This document shows positions 1 through 8,843 of a stretch of 36,221 bases of DNA, in pieces. A model generated the notes under the pieces. It made no database searches and was not told where the DNA came from. It was given only the letters and a program-made list of their open reading frames with translations. The translations under genes and the position numbers were made by a program. Positions within the stretch are counted from its first letter, which is position 1, and each line of letters opens with the position of its first letter. Source of the DNA: Myxococcales bacterium (GTDB lineage Bacteria; Myxococcota_A; Polyangia; Polyangiales; Polyangiaceae); assembly GCA_005800325.1 (NCBI GenBank), contig SYFR01000488.1, forward strand, positions 1 to 36,221. The letters are read 5' to 3'.

Positions 1-111
1 CACGCCGGCTTCGGCCTCGGCCTCGAGCGGCTCGTCACCTACGTGTGCGGGCTCGGCAATATTCGCGACGCCATTCCCTATCCGCGCACTCCCGGCAGCG
101 CCACGTTCTGA
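1..111 (+). CDS. asnS: Asparagine--tRNA ligase, C-terminal fragment (5' truncated by window)
   Basis: Frame 1 reads [36 protein letters not shown], matching the class II aaRS motif 3 and C-terminus typical of AsnRS (GFGLGxERLVxYxxGxxNIRDxIPxPRTPG). Confidence 0.88.
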   Translation, partial: HAGFGLGLERLVTYVCGLGNIRDAIPYPRTPGSATF

Positions 112-178
112 ACGCCAGCGCTTGCCAAAGATCGCCTCCTCGGGCATCTTCCCGACCCGCTTTCGCTCGCGAGAGCTT

Positions 179-265
179 GGAGAGGTGGCCGAGTGGCTGA
201 AGGCACACGCTTGCTAAGCGTGCGTAGGGTAACTCCTACCGCGGGTTCAAATCCCGCCCTCTCCG
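179..265 (+). tRNA. tRNA-Ser(GCU)
   Basis: Acceptor GGAGAGG (179-185) pairs with CCTCTCC (258-264); anticodon loop TTGCTAA; long variable arm; GGTTCAAATCC T-loop; class II tRNA-Ser layout. Confidence 0.95.
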
Positions 266-359
266 CTGCGAATCACGCCGCACGCCGCTGAGCCCGCGCA
301 GCGCGCGGCTCGGCTCATGCGTGGCCGAGGCGTTCGCGTGAGGCGACGGACCCCGGGCA

Positions 360-1775
360 TCACCGAAGCGTCACTGGCGCGGGCGGGCGCAGCACGTTCG
401 AGAGCCACAGCGAAGCGCTCGCGCAGGTCGCTGCCGCGCGGGCGGGCTTGCTCGGCTCGCGCCGATACGGGCCCGCGACGAAGGCGAGCCTTTCTTCCGA
501 GCGCCCCCACGCGAGCGGTCCTAGCTCCGGTCGCAGCGAGCACGCGGCGAGCTTCTTAGCGACGGCTCGCTCGGCCTCACGCGCCTCGCTGGCGTCGTCG
601 AAGCGTACGAGCCACGCGACCGCAAACTCCTTGCGGCCGACGCTCGCGCGCTCGAACACGACGAAGCGATCGCCGCCCCACCCCGCCGCAGCATTGGCCG
701 CTTCGCTCGGGGTCATCCACTCTTCGAAGGCGACGCGCAGTCCCTGCTCGCCCGCGCTGTCGCCGTCGAGTCGCTGCCAGCCCTCGCCGAGCGCCGCGCT
801 CTCGGGCTCATGCACGTCGAGCGCCGGCTCGTGCGCGTCGTATTTCTCGAGGTGCAGGATCTGCTCGGTCGTCGCCGGCGGTGCCGCCCACGCGCGGTCG
901 ACCTCGGCCCAGCCTCCGCGCTGCCGCAGCGCCTGCACGAAGCGAAAGCCGTCGATGTACGGCGCCACGAGCGACAACTGCAGCGACCGCGGTGTCGTCG
1001 CGCCCGTCGTCGAGAGCGCCATCGACACCATCATGCCGAGGCGCAGCTGCTCGGCGTCAGCGCGAAACGCCGAGCCCATCGCCACGTCGAGCATCGCGCT
1101 CGTGGCGTCCCCCTCGGCGAGGCAGCTCGTGGCAGCGAGCCGGTCGAGTTCGCCGGGGCGATACGCGAGCCGCGCGCCGAGGTCGTAGTGCTGATCCTGA
1201 AGCGCGTGCACCAGCTCATGGGCCAAGGTCTCGCGCCGCGCGCCGGGATCGAGGTCGTCCACCAGGTACATCCGATCTGCGTCGGGGTCGTAGAAGCCCG
1301 CGATGTTCGTCTCCACCATCGCGAACACGCCCTCGACGAACGGATAGTCCGCGGGCGTGAGGCCGAGCGCCGCGAAGAACTCGCCCTGGGCCGCGAGCAC
1401 ACGCTCGGGGAGATCGCGCTTGGTCTTCTCGACGATGAGGCGGATCCCCTCGCGGCGTGAGACCTCGCCGCCGGCGACGGCACCCCGGGCCGCGAGCTCG
1501 CGCGTCGCGCTCACTTGGGCGAGGGCAACCGCGATCGCCGCGGCCGCCTCCGAGGTCGCCTCGTCCGCGTGCCGGCTCGCCCCGTCCGCGTGCGCCTTCG
1601 CCGGATCGCTCGTCGCCGCCGTGCCTCGGGCGCGCTCGCGGCTTGCGGTCCCGGTCGGCCCGAGGGCGACATCGCCGAGCCCCGCCGCGCTCTTGGCGCG
1701 CTCGCTCGACGGCCGGAGCCCGCACGCCGCCGTCGACGACACGAGGGCCGCGAGGAGCCAGCGCCGCTTGGCCAT
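360..1775 (-). CDS. Putative lipoprotein with zincin-type metallopeptidase motif
   Basis: From ATG at 1775: [19 protein letters not shown] lipobox; LAHELVHALQDQHYD contains HExxH. The ORF track start at 2015 runs antisense-frame into rpe. Confidence 0.75.
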   Translation of the reverse strand: MAKRRWLLAALVSSTAACGLRPSSERAKSAAGLGDVALGPTGTASRERARGTAATSDPAKAHADGASRHADEATSEAAAAIAVALAQVSATRELAARGAVAGGEVSRREGIRLIVEKTKRDLPERVLAAQGEFFAALGLTPADYPFVEGVFAMVETNIAGFYDPDADRMYLVDDLDPGARRETLAHELVHALQDQHYDLGARLAYRPGELDRLAATSCLAEGDATSAMLDVAMGSAFRADAEQLRLGMMVSMALSTTGATTPRSLQLSLVAPYIDGFRFVQALRQRGGWAEVDRAWAAPPATTEQILHLEKYDAHEPALDVHEPESAALGEGWQRLDGDSAGEQGLRVAFEEWMTPSEAANAAAGWGGDRFVVFERASVGRKEFAVAWLVRFDDASEAREAERAVAKKLAACSLRPELGPLAWGRSEERLAFVAGPYRREPSKPARAAATCASASLWLSNVLRPPAPVTLR

Positions 1776-2488
1776 CAGTCGTTCCCAGGGACGTCGGCGG
1801 CCGCGCGAATCGCGTCGATCGCGACACGGTAGTCCGCGACGCGCTCCGCCAAGGTCGCCTCGGCGCCGCGCGTGTTCGCTCCATACACGGCCGACCCCGC
1901 GACGAGCACGTTGGCGCCCGCCCTGCGCGCCGCCGCCGCCGGCGCCCGCGTGATCCCGCCGTCGACCTCGAGGTCGGCCGCGAGCTTGCGGCGCTCGAGC
2001 TCGCCCTTGAGCCACGTCAGCTTCGGCAGCACACTACCGAGGAACGGCTGACCGCCGAAGCCCGGATTGACCGTCATCACGAGGAAGAGATCGGCGCAGT
2101 CGAGCACGTAGCGGACGCTCTCTTCGGGCGTGTGCGGATTGAGCGCCACGCCTGCGCGCGCGCCGAGCTGCCGGATCTGCCGCAGCGTGCGCTCGAGGTG
2201 CGTCGAGGCCTCGGCGTGCACGGTCACGACGTCCGCGCCAGCCGCGACGAACTCCTCCACGTAGCGCTCGGGCTCGACGATCATCAAGTGCACGTCGACC
2301 GGGAGCTTCGTGGCCGCGCGCACCGCCCTCACCACCAGCGGACCGATCGTGAGGTTCGGGACGAAGCGGCCATCCATCACGTCGACGTGGATCCAGTCGG
2401 CGCCCGCCGCCTCGACGGCCTGTAGCTCCATCGCCAGTCGACCGAAGTCTGCCGACAGAATCGAAGGGGCAATTCGCGTTTCCGGCAT
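1775..2488 (-). CDS. rpe: Ribulose-phosphate 3-epimerase
   Basis: [53 protein letters not shown] signatures. Its TGA shares one base with the ATG of the next gene (TGATG). Confidence 0.95.
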   Translation of the reverse strand: MPETRIAPSILSADFGRLAMELQAVEAAGADWIHVDVMDGRFVPNLTIGPLVVRAVRAATKLPVDVHLMIVEPERYVEEFVAAGADVVTVHAEASTHLERTLRQIRQLGARAGVALNPHTPEESVRYVLDCADLFLVMTVNPGFGGQPFLGSVLPKLTWLKGELERRKLAADLEVDGGITRAPAAAARRAGANVLVAGSAVYGANTRGAEATLAERVADYRVAIDAIRAAADVPGND

Positions 2489-2827
2489 GCGCGTTCTTCT
2501 AGTGTGGCGAAGCAGAGATTCGCCACCAAATTAGCACCGCGTCCGCGAGTCGAAATGAGCCGCAGGGCGACGACTTCGCTCGCCCTCGCCGCGATCGGGG
2601 GCGAGCGAACTTGTCAGCGAATTTCGGACTCAGGGCACGAGCGAAGTCGGCGAGCCTTGGGTAGCCCGGCTCGAGGTCGCGCCATCGTCGTGCGGTGCCG
2701 CGCAGGTCACCCGCGGCCCGCGTCTTGCGCGCGATCAACGACGCCGAAGTTCGCGCTTTGGTCTTCCCGTCGAGGCGTGCTATCCGAGCGCCCGCCGCGG
2801 CGCCCCCGCGCCCCGCGAACGCCGCCG

Positions 2828-3304
2828 ATGACCGCTCCCCCGTTCACCACGCGCCAGCTCGAGAAGGGTGACTACGACCAGATCGTGCGGATCATCGACA
2901 AGTGGTGGGGTGGTCCGACCAGTGCCCTCGCCCACCCCTTGTTCTTCTACGAGCTCGGCGAGCTGGCGCGCGTCGTCGTCCACGAGGGCGCCCTCGTCGG
3001 CTTCTTGTTCGGGTTCATCGCGCCCGCGGGTCCGACGGGCTACGTCCACCTCGTCGGCATCGATCCCGAGTTCCGGCGCCGCAACGTCGGCACGCGCCTC
3101 TACGCCTCGTTCGAGGAGGCCTGTCGGCTCGCGGGCTGCTCGCGGCTGAAGGCCATCACGACGCTCGCCAACGACGGCTCGGTACACTTCCACGAGGCGC
3201 TCGGCTGGACGGCAGAAGAGCACGGAGACTACGCGGGCCCGGGCCGCGCGCGGCTCGTCTTCACGAAGGCGATCGCCGCCGACGCGAGCGAGGGACGCCG
3301 ATGA
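2828..3304 (+). CDS. GNAT-family N-acetyltransferase
   Basis: MTAPPFTTRQLEKGDYDQIVRIIDKWW...GYVHLVGIDPEFRRRNVGTRLYASFEEAC...FHEALGW; acetyl-CoA loop RRRNVGTRL. Confidence 0.85.
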   Translation: MTAPPFTTRQLEKGDYDQIVRIIDKWWGGPTSALAHPLFFYELGELARVVVHEGALVGFLFGFIAPAGPTGYVHLVGIDPEFRRRNVGTRLYASFEEACRLAGCSRLKAITTLANDGSVHFHEALGWTAEEHGDYAGPGRARLVFTKAIAADASEGRR

Positions 3305-3864
3305 CCGCACGCGACGACGTGACCGCACGCGACGACGTGACCGCACGCGACGACGTGACCGCACGCGACGACGTGACCGCACGCGACGACGACGCCCTGC
3401 GCGGCGGTGCTCTCTTTGCCGCGCTCGAGCCGGAGGTCGCCGAGGCCCTGATCGCCCGACTCACCCGCCGCTCGTTCACGGCCGGCGAGACCGTGTTCCG
3501 CGAGGGCGACAGCGGTCACTCGCTGTTCATCGTGCTCGAGGGCGAGATCGAGCTCGTCCGCGTGGCGGCGAGCGGCGAGCTCCTCCATTCCGTGACGTTC
3601 GCGCCGGGCACCTGGTTCGGGGAGGTGGCGCTGCTCGGCGTGACGACGCGAGCCATCCTGGCCCGCGCGCGCACCGATGCCCGCCTCGCCGAGCTCGGCT
3701 CACGCCAGCTGCACGAACTCTACCGCGCCGATCCGCGGGCGTACGCGCTCCTCGCGATGAACCTCGCGCGCGGCCTCGCGCGTAAGTTGCAGCAGTCGGA
3801 GGGCCGCCTCGCGGGCGTGCTCGCGGCCACCGGGCACCGCGCCGCTCCGCTGCGGGCCGAATAG
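3301..3864 (+). CDS. Cyclic nucleotide-binding domain (CRP/PKA regulatory-like) protein with repeat N-terminus
   Basis: ATGA overlap with the upstream stop; LFAALEPEVAEALIARLTRRSFTAGETVFREGDSGHSLFIVLEGEIEL...FGEVALLG cNMP-binding pattern. Confidence 0.82.
   Translation: MTARDDVTARDDVTARDDVTARDDVTARDDDALRGGALFAALEPEVAEALIARLTRRSFTAGETVFREGDSGHSLFIVLEGEIELVRVAASGELLHSVTFAPGTWFGEVALLGVTTRAILARARTDARLAELGSRQLHELYRADPRAYALLAMNLARGLARKLQQSEGRLAGVLAATGHRAAPLRAE
3304..3393 (+). repeat. 5 x 18-bp in-frame tandem repeat (accgcacgcgacgacgtg), encodes (TARDDV)n
   Basis: Direct reading; four perfect units and a fifth differing at the last base. Confidence 0.97.
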
Positions 3865-3926
3865 CTCGAGCGCGGCGACTCCGCGTTTCGCCGCCTAGTT
3901 CTAGCGAGCGGCGTGCGACGCGGCGG

Positions 3927-4598
3927 TCAGTCCCCGTCGGTGGCGCGGCCGAGCACTTTGCACATGCCGCCCGCCCCGGCAGGGCCATGGGCATAGACGA
4001 GGCTCTTTCCCTTTTGCGGCCGGGAACGCACGTAGAGCGCGCCTCCAGGCCCCGGTCGCTCGAGGATGGCACCGAGCGCCTGGGGCCGGTCCAGCGGTAG
4101 CTCCTCGACCACGACGATGACGTTCGCGCCGTCGCGGTCGACCGCGAAGATCGACGGACGCCGATGCGTGGGCGCGTCGGCGGCACAGCTCGAGCCTTCG
4201 GTGCGCATCGCGAACGCCAGCTCGCCAGGGCCCATCACCGGCACACCCGCCTGCCAGCGCAGCCTCCGATCTCCGGCCTCCCCGACGACCACGTCGAGGC
4301 ACGAGCAGCGCGCGTCCGGCTTGTCGGTCTTGGGCATCATCAAGTCGTGGCGCACGCCGCGCAGCGTGGTCGCCTTGCCGCCCACCTGCTGCGGCGCCTT
4401 GCCAAACAGCGACTCGACATCGCGCCACGCCGTCGTCCGCGCCGTCTCGTCCCTGACCCAGTCCTTCTCGTCGTAGACGTCGACCTGCCGCGCGCAGCCC
4501 GTCCCGAGCCCGGCAGCCATCACGAGCCACGCGACGCCCACCCACGTCGAAGCCCTCGTTCCCGTCCTAGGTTGCCGCGAAAAGACCGAAGCTCGCAT
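3927..4598 (-). CDS. Putative lipoprotein of unknown function
   Basis: MRASVFSRQPRTGTRASTWVGVAWLVMAAGLGTGCARQ lipobox; ORF continues to 3927. The exact start is uncertain (ORF track uses 4664). Confidence 0.6.
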   Translation of the reverse strand: MRASVFSRQPRTGTRASTWVGVAWLVMAAGLGTGCARQVDVYDEKDWVRDETARTTAWRDVESLFGKAPQQVGGKATTLRGVRHDLMMPKTDKPDARCSCLDVVVGEAGDRRLRWQAGVPVMGPGELAFAMRTEGSSCAADAPTHRRPSIFAVDRDGANVIVVVEELPLDRPQALGAILERPGPGGALYVRSRPQKGKSLVYAHGPAGAGGMCKVLGRATDGD

Positions 4599-4765
4599 CG
4601 CGCGTCGAGCTTCGCACCTCGGGCCGGGGCGCGGCAAGTTCGCGGGTCGTCTCGTGCGGTGCATCCGAGATTCGCCAGCGAACGAGCTCGCGTCCGGGTC
4701 GGCGATCGCGTCGGGAGAAATTTCTCACGCATCTGCCGCTCGTCCGTTAGGCTGCCGTAGGCGCC

Positions 4766-5245
4766 TTGAACTCGAGTCTTTTCCCCTTGTGTGTCGCGGC
4801 TGCTCTTGGCGCATGTCGAGCCGACGAATCCGCCAGGCCACCGAACACCTCGGGAGTCCCCGCCACCTCGGGAGCCAACGCCAGCTCGGGCGGCAACGCC
4901 ACCACAGGAGCCAGCGGAGGCGCGGGGCAAGGCGGATCGGGTGGCGACGGAAGCGGGGGCGACACCTCCAACTACGGTGAGGATGGTCCCGCGTGCTACG
5001 CCTGTGTGATTGCCCTCGAGGAGGGCAGTTGCGCCGCTGAGTTCGCCGTCTGCCGCGAACACACGGGCTGCATCCTGTGGCTCAGCTGCATCGACGACTG
5101 CGCCCAGGATATCAACAATCACGCCTGTTACTTGGCCTGCGACGCCGAGTTTCTTCAGACGAACTCTTCGAATCAGACGCTGAGGTCGTGCGCATGCGAA
5201 GAGTGCGCGGGCGTGTGCAAGAGCCTCTGTACCTGCGGCAAGTGA
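4766..5245 (+). CDS. Small cysteine-rich putative lipoprotein
   Basis: TTG start; LCVAAALGAC lipobox-like; Gly/Ser/Thr-rich linker; 15 cysteines after the linker (ACYACV...CTCGK). Confidence 0.65.
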   Translation: MNSSLFPLCVAAALGACRADESARPPNTSGVPATSGANASSGGNATTGASGGAGQGGSGGDGSGGDTSNYGEDGPACYACVIALEEGSCAAEFAVCREHTGCILWLSCIDDCAQDINNHACYLACDAEFLQTNSSNQTLRSCACEECAGVCKSLCTCGK

Positions 5246-5464
5246 GCGCGCGGGCGCTCCCGGCGCCTTGGAGACAGCGAGCCAGCGAGAAGCGCGGGAG
5301 CGGTCGCGCGTCGTGGCGATGATCTTTGTATGAGCGCGAACGGCGGCGTCCATGGCCTGGAGTTTCTGCGCGACGCACGGAGTCGGTCGGCGATGCGCGT
5401 GCCTGCGGCACGGCCTTTGCCGGAGCGGTTGGTCGCGCGCGGGCGAATGCGATACGGAGGGCGC

Positions 5465-7714
5465 GTGAGCCGCGGCGACGACCAGCTCGACTTCGCGCTT
5501 CCCGCGCCGGCGGCGCCCGCGGTGGAGGGCGTCCTCGAGGGCGAGGTGATTCGGGTCACATACACGAGCGAGGCGACCGGATTTCGCGTGCTGCGGGTGC
5601 GCGTCGCCGGGCAGGCCGAGCCGGAGACGGTGGTCGGCGTGGTGCCGGTCGCGCCGCCAGGAAGCCGTGTTCGCGTCACCGGCACCTACGTCGAAGACTC
5701 GCGCCACGGCCGCCAGTTCAAGGCGACGACGCTGCTCGTGCTCGCGCCCGCGACGCTCGCGGGGATCGAGCGCTACCTTGGCTCGGGCCTCGTCCCTGGC
5801 ATCGGACCGGTCTACGCCAAGCGCATCGTAGAGAAGTTCGGCGAGCGCACGCTCGAGGTCCTCGACCGCAGCCCTGAGCGGCTGCGGGAAGTGCCGGGGC
5901 TCGGCGCGCGCCGCATCGAGGGGATCGCCGGGGCGTGGTCCGAGCACCGCGAGATCGGCGCCATCATGGTGTTCCTCCAGGCGCACGGTGCGTCGCCGGC
6001 GCTCGCGGCGCGCATTCACGCGAGGTTCGGGGCGCAGGCGATGACCGTGGTGTCGAAATCGCCCTACCGCCTCGCGCTCGACGTGTGGGGGATCGGCTTC
6101 AAGACCGCGGACGAGATCGCGCGCAGCGTCGGAATTCCCGCGGACTCACCCGAGCGCGCGCAGGCGGGCGTGTTGCACGTCTTGCACGAGCTCGCCGGGC
6201 GCGGAGACGTCTACGCCGAGGAGGCCGCGCTCGTCGAGCAGACGGCGGCGATGCTCGAGTGCGAGCTCGTGGCAGCCGAGCAAGCGGTCGCGGCGCTCGC
6301 GTCGACGAGCCGGATCCGGAGGGAGGTTCACGGCGAAGTCACAGCCATCTACGCGCCCGAGCTCTACGACGCGGAGGTGCGCACGGCCACGCGGCTCGCG
6401 GCGCTCGTGCGCGAAGTCGAGCCCATCCCTCACGCGGCGCGGGCGATCGCCGAGTTCGAGCGCCAGAGCGGCCTCACGCTCGACGAGACGCAGCGGCGGG
6501 CGATCGATGCGGCGGCGCAGAGCAAGGTGCTGATCGTGACGGGAGGCCCGGGCACCGGCAAGACCACGATCGTGCGCGCGCTGCTCGCGCTCTTCGACAT
6601 GGCGCGTATTCCGGTGGCGCTCGCGGCTCCGACGGGGCGCGCGGCCAAGCGCATGAGCGAGGCGACAGGGCGGGACGCGGCGACGCTCCACCGCCTGCTC
6701 GAGTTCGAGCCGCGGCGCGGGAACTTCATGCGGCATTCCGATCGCGCGCTCGAGGTCGGCGGCCTCGTCGTCGATGAGACGTCGATGGTGCCCATCGTGC
6801 TCGCGGATGCGCTGCTCGGGGCGCTCCCGGATCATGCGCGGCTCGTGCTCGTCGGCGACGTCGATCAGCTCCCGAGCGTCGGCCCCGGGGCGGTCTTGCG
6901 CGACGTCATCGACTCGGGCTGCGTGCCGGTGGTGCGCCTGTCGCGCGTGTTTCGCCAAGGCGAGGACAGCAGCATCATCGCCAACGCGCACCGCATCCAC
7001 GACGGCATCGCGCCGCTCGGCGCGGTCCGGCAAGGCGAGCAATTTTACGTCTTCGATCGGCAGGGTCCCGAGGAGGCGATCGAGCTGATGCGCGAGCTCG
7101 TCACCAAGCGGATCCCGCGCGCCTTCGGGCTCGATCCGCGCCGCGACGTACAGATCCTCACGCCGACGCAGCGCGGGGCGGCGGGCGCCATCGCGCTCAA
7201 CGAGCTCTTTCAGGCCGAGCTCAACCCGCCGTCGCCCGAGCGCGCCGAGGTTTGTCGCGGCAATCGCACGCTGCGCGTCGGCGACAAGGTGATGCAGCTC
7301 AAGAACGACTACGACAAAGAGATTTTCAACGGCGACGTCGGGCAGGTCGCGGGCGTGCACGCCGAGGAGCGCACCGTGACCGTGCGCTTCGACGAGCGGG
7401 AGGTAGCGTTTGCGGAGTCCGAGCTCGATCAGCTCGGGCTCGCGTATGCGACGACGGTGCACAAGAGCCAGGGCAGCGAGTACCCGGCCATCGTGATGCC
7501 GCTCATGACGCAGCACTTCATCATGCTGTCGCGCAATCTTCTCTATACGGCGGTCACGCGCGCCAAGCAGCTCGTGATCTTGATCGTGCATCCGCGCGCG
7601 CTGTCGCTCGCGCTCGCCGAGGTTCGCCGCGAGAGTCGAAAGACGCGGCTCGCCGAGCGGCTGCGCGAAATCGCGGGCGGTCAGTCGCCGAAGCCGGCAA
7701 GCGCGAGCAGCTGA
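5465..7714 (+). CDS. recD2: RecD2-like SF1 ATP-dependent DNA helicase
   Basis: Walker A VTGGPGTGKTTIVRALL, VDETSM, LVGDVDQLPSVGPG, VFRQGEDS, YATTVHKSQGSEYPAIV, LLYTAVTRAKQ. N-terminal helix-hairpin-helix-like GLGARRIEGI. GTG at 5465 follows GGAGG; the ORF track begins at 5330. Confidence 0.92.
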   Translation: MSRGDDQLDFALPAPAAPAVEGVLEGEVIRVTYTSEATGFRVLRVRVAGQAEPETVVGVVPVAPPGSRVRVTGTYVEDSRHGRQFKATTLLVLAPATLAGIERYLGSGLVPGIGPVYAKRIVEKFGERTLEVLDRSPERLREVPGLGARRIEGIAGAWSEHREIGAIMVFLQAHGASPALAARIHARFGAQAMTVVSKSPYRLALDVWGIGFKTADEIARSVGIPADSPERAQAGVLHVLHELAGRGDVYAEEAALVEQTAAMLECELVAAEQAVAALASTSRIRREVHGEVTAIYAPELYDAEVRTATRLAALVREVEPIPHAARAIAEFERQSGLTLDETQRRAIDAAAQSKVLIVTGGPGTGKTTIVRALLALFDMARIPVALAAPTGRAAKRMSEATGRDAATLHRLLEFEPRRGNFMRHSDRALEVGGLVVDETSMVPIVLADALLGALPDHARLVLVGDVDQLPSVGPGAVLRDVIDSGCVPVVRLSRVFRQGEDSSIIANAHRIHDGIAPLGAVRQGEQFYVFDRQGPEEAIELMRELVTKRIPRAFGLDPRRDVQILTPTQRGAAGAIALNELFQAELNPPSPERAEVCRGNRTLRVGDKVMQLKNDYDKEIFNGDVGQVAGVHAEERTVTVRFDEREVAFAESELDQLGLAYATTVHKSQGSEYPAIVMPLMTQHFIMLSRNLLYTAVTRAKQLVILIVHPRALSLALAEVRRESRKTRLAERLREIAGGQSPKPASASS

Positions 7715-8007
7715 TTGCGGTTGGCGAGGCCGACGCGAGAGCCCTTCTTCTGCCCGCCCTCGAAGACCATGACCGTCGGCACGCTGGAGATGCCGTACTT
7801 CGAGGCGATCGAAGGGGCCGCGTCGACGTCGATCTTGGCGACGGTGAGCTTGCCGGCATACTCGACGGCGAGCTTCTCGACGATCGGCGCCAGCATTTTG
7901 CAGGGCCCGCACCAGGTCGTGTAGAAATCGACGAGCACGGGACCCGTGGCCTTCAGCACCTCGGCATCGAAGTTGGCATCGGTGACCGTCTTGACGTTGT
8001 TGCTCAT
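7681..8007 (-). CDS. trxA: Thioredoxin
   Basis: MSNNVKTVTDANFDAEVLKATGPVLVDFYTTWCGPCKMLAPIVEKLA...SSVPTVMVF; WCGPC active site. Overlaps the 3' end of the convergent helicase gene by 34 bp. Confidence 0.96.
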   Translation of the reverse strand: MSNNVKTVTDANFDAEVLKATGPVLVDFYTTWCGPCKMLAPIVEKLAVEYAGKLTVAKIDVDAAPSIASKYGISSVPTVMVFEGGQKKGSRVGLANRNQLLALAGFGD

Positions 8008-8226
8008 GGCGTAAGGGGACCTTTCGGGGCGGCGCGGCTGCGCTCGGGTGTCGGGGCGAGGGGCTGCCCTCACTTGCGTCGGCTCGCCGAACGCCGCGGG
8101 GGCGGATGCCGGTGGAACCTAGGGCGAGCGCCGCCTCAGAGCAAGCGCGTGCGCTCGCATCGGGGGAAGGATCGCGAGCCGACGTTCCGCGTGGCCCGTA
8201 ACTCTGCTAGATCGCGAGCCAACGCC

Positions 8227-8835
8227 ATGTCCGACGAGATCACGCAAAAGCACCTGAGTCGCGCGCGCGTTCGCGGTGCCCCATCGAGCATCCCCGGGGC
8301 GAGCGGGCTCGTCGGCTCCTACGGCTTCGAGGAGACGCAGCGCCAGGCGGTGCGCGCGCTCGCCATCAAGCTGAGCCGCGACTTTTCGATCGCGGAGGTG
8401 CGCGAAGGGGCAGCGAAGCTCGCGCAGCTCGCGGCGGTCTCCGGGCTGACGGTGCTCGAGGGCGCGCTCATCGCGCTCGACGGCGACCCGACCGAGGTCG
8501 TCCCTCACGAGTGGTCGTGGAAGTTGCTGTTGGCGGTGCGCGGTCCTGCGAAGGCGGACGAGGCCGCGGGCGTCACCGTGGACCGGCTCTTCGCGGGGTC
8601 GTACCTCGAGACCGTGACGCATGGAGGCTTCCCCGATCTACGCAACCTCTACACGTTCTTCCTCGGACACTTCTTGCCGCAGCGCCGCCAGGAGCTCACC
8701 CGACCCGTCATCTACCATCGCGTGCTCGAGGGGATCGATCGCGACGATCCCGCCGCGCTCACGCTCGCGGTGTTCTTGCCGTTCAGCATGACCCTGAAGG
8801 AGCCGGCGCGGCTCTTGACCCGCGAAGAACTCTGA
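8227..8835 (+). CDS. Hypothetical protein
   Basis: ATG at 8227: MSDEITQKHLSRARVRGAPSSIPG...LLTREEL*, with protein-like composition; no family recognised. Confidence 0.65.
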   Translation: MSDEITQKHLSRARVRGAPSSIPGASGLVGSYGFEETQRQAVRALAIKLSRDFSIAEVREGAAKLAQLAAVSGLTVLEGALIALDGDPTEVVPHEWSWKLLLAVRGPAKADEAAGVTVDRLFAGSYLETVTHGGFPDLRNLYTFFLGHFLPQRRQELTRPVIYHRVLEGIDRDDPAALTLAVFLPFSMTLKEPARLLTREEL

Positions 8836-8843
8836 CGGGCATC

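Noticed and set aside
179-265. tRNA-Ser as integration site for a mobile island
   Set aside because: No integrase, no repeated tRNA 3' end and no IS-like genes downstream; neighbouring genes look chromosomal.
2623-2635. 13-bp ttcggactcaggg shared with 13431-13443
   Set aside because: Only two copies in non-coding spots, no symmetry or shared context; may be chance.
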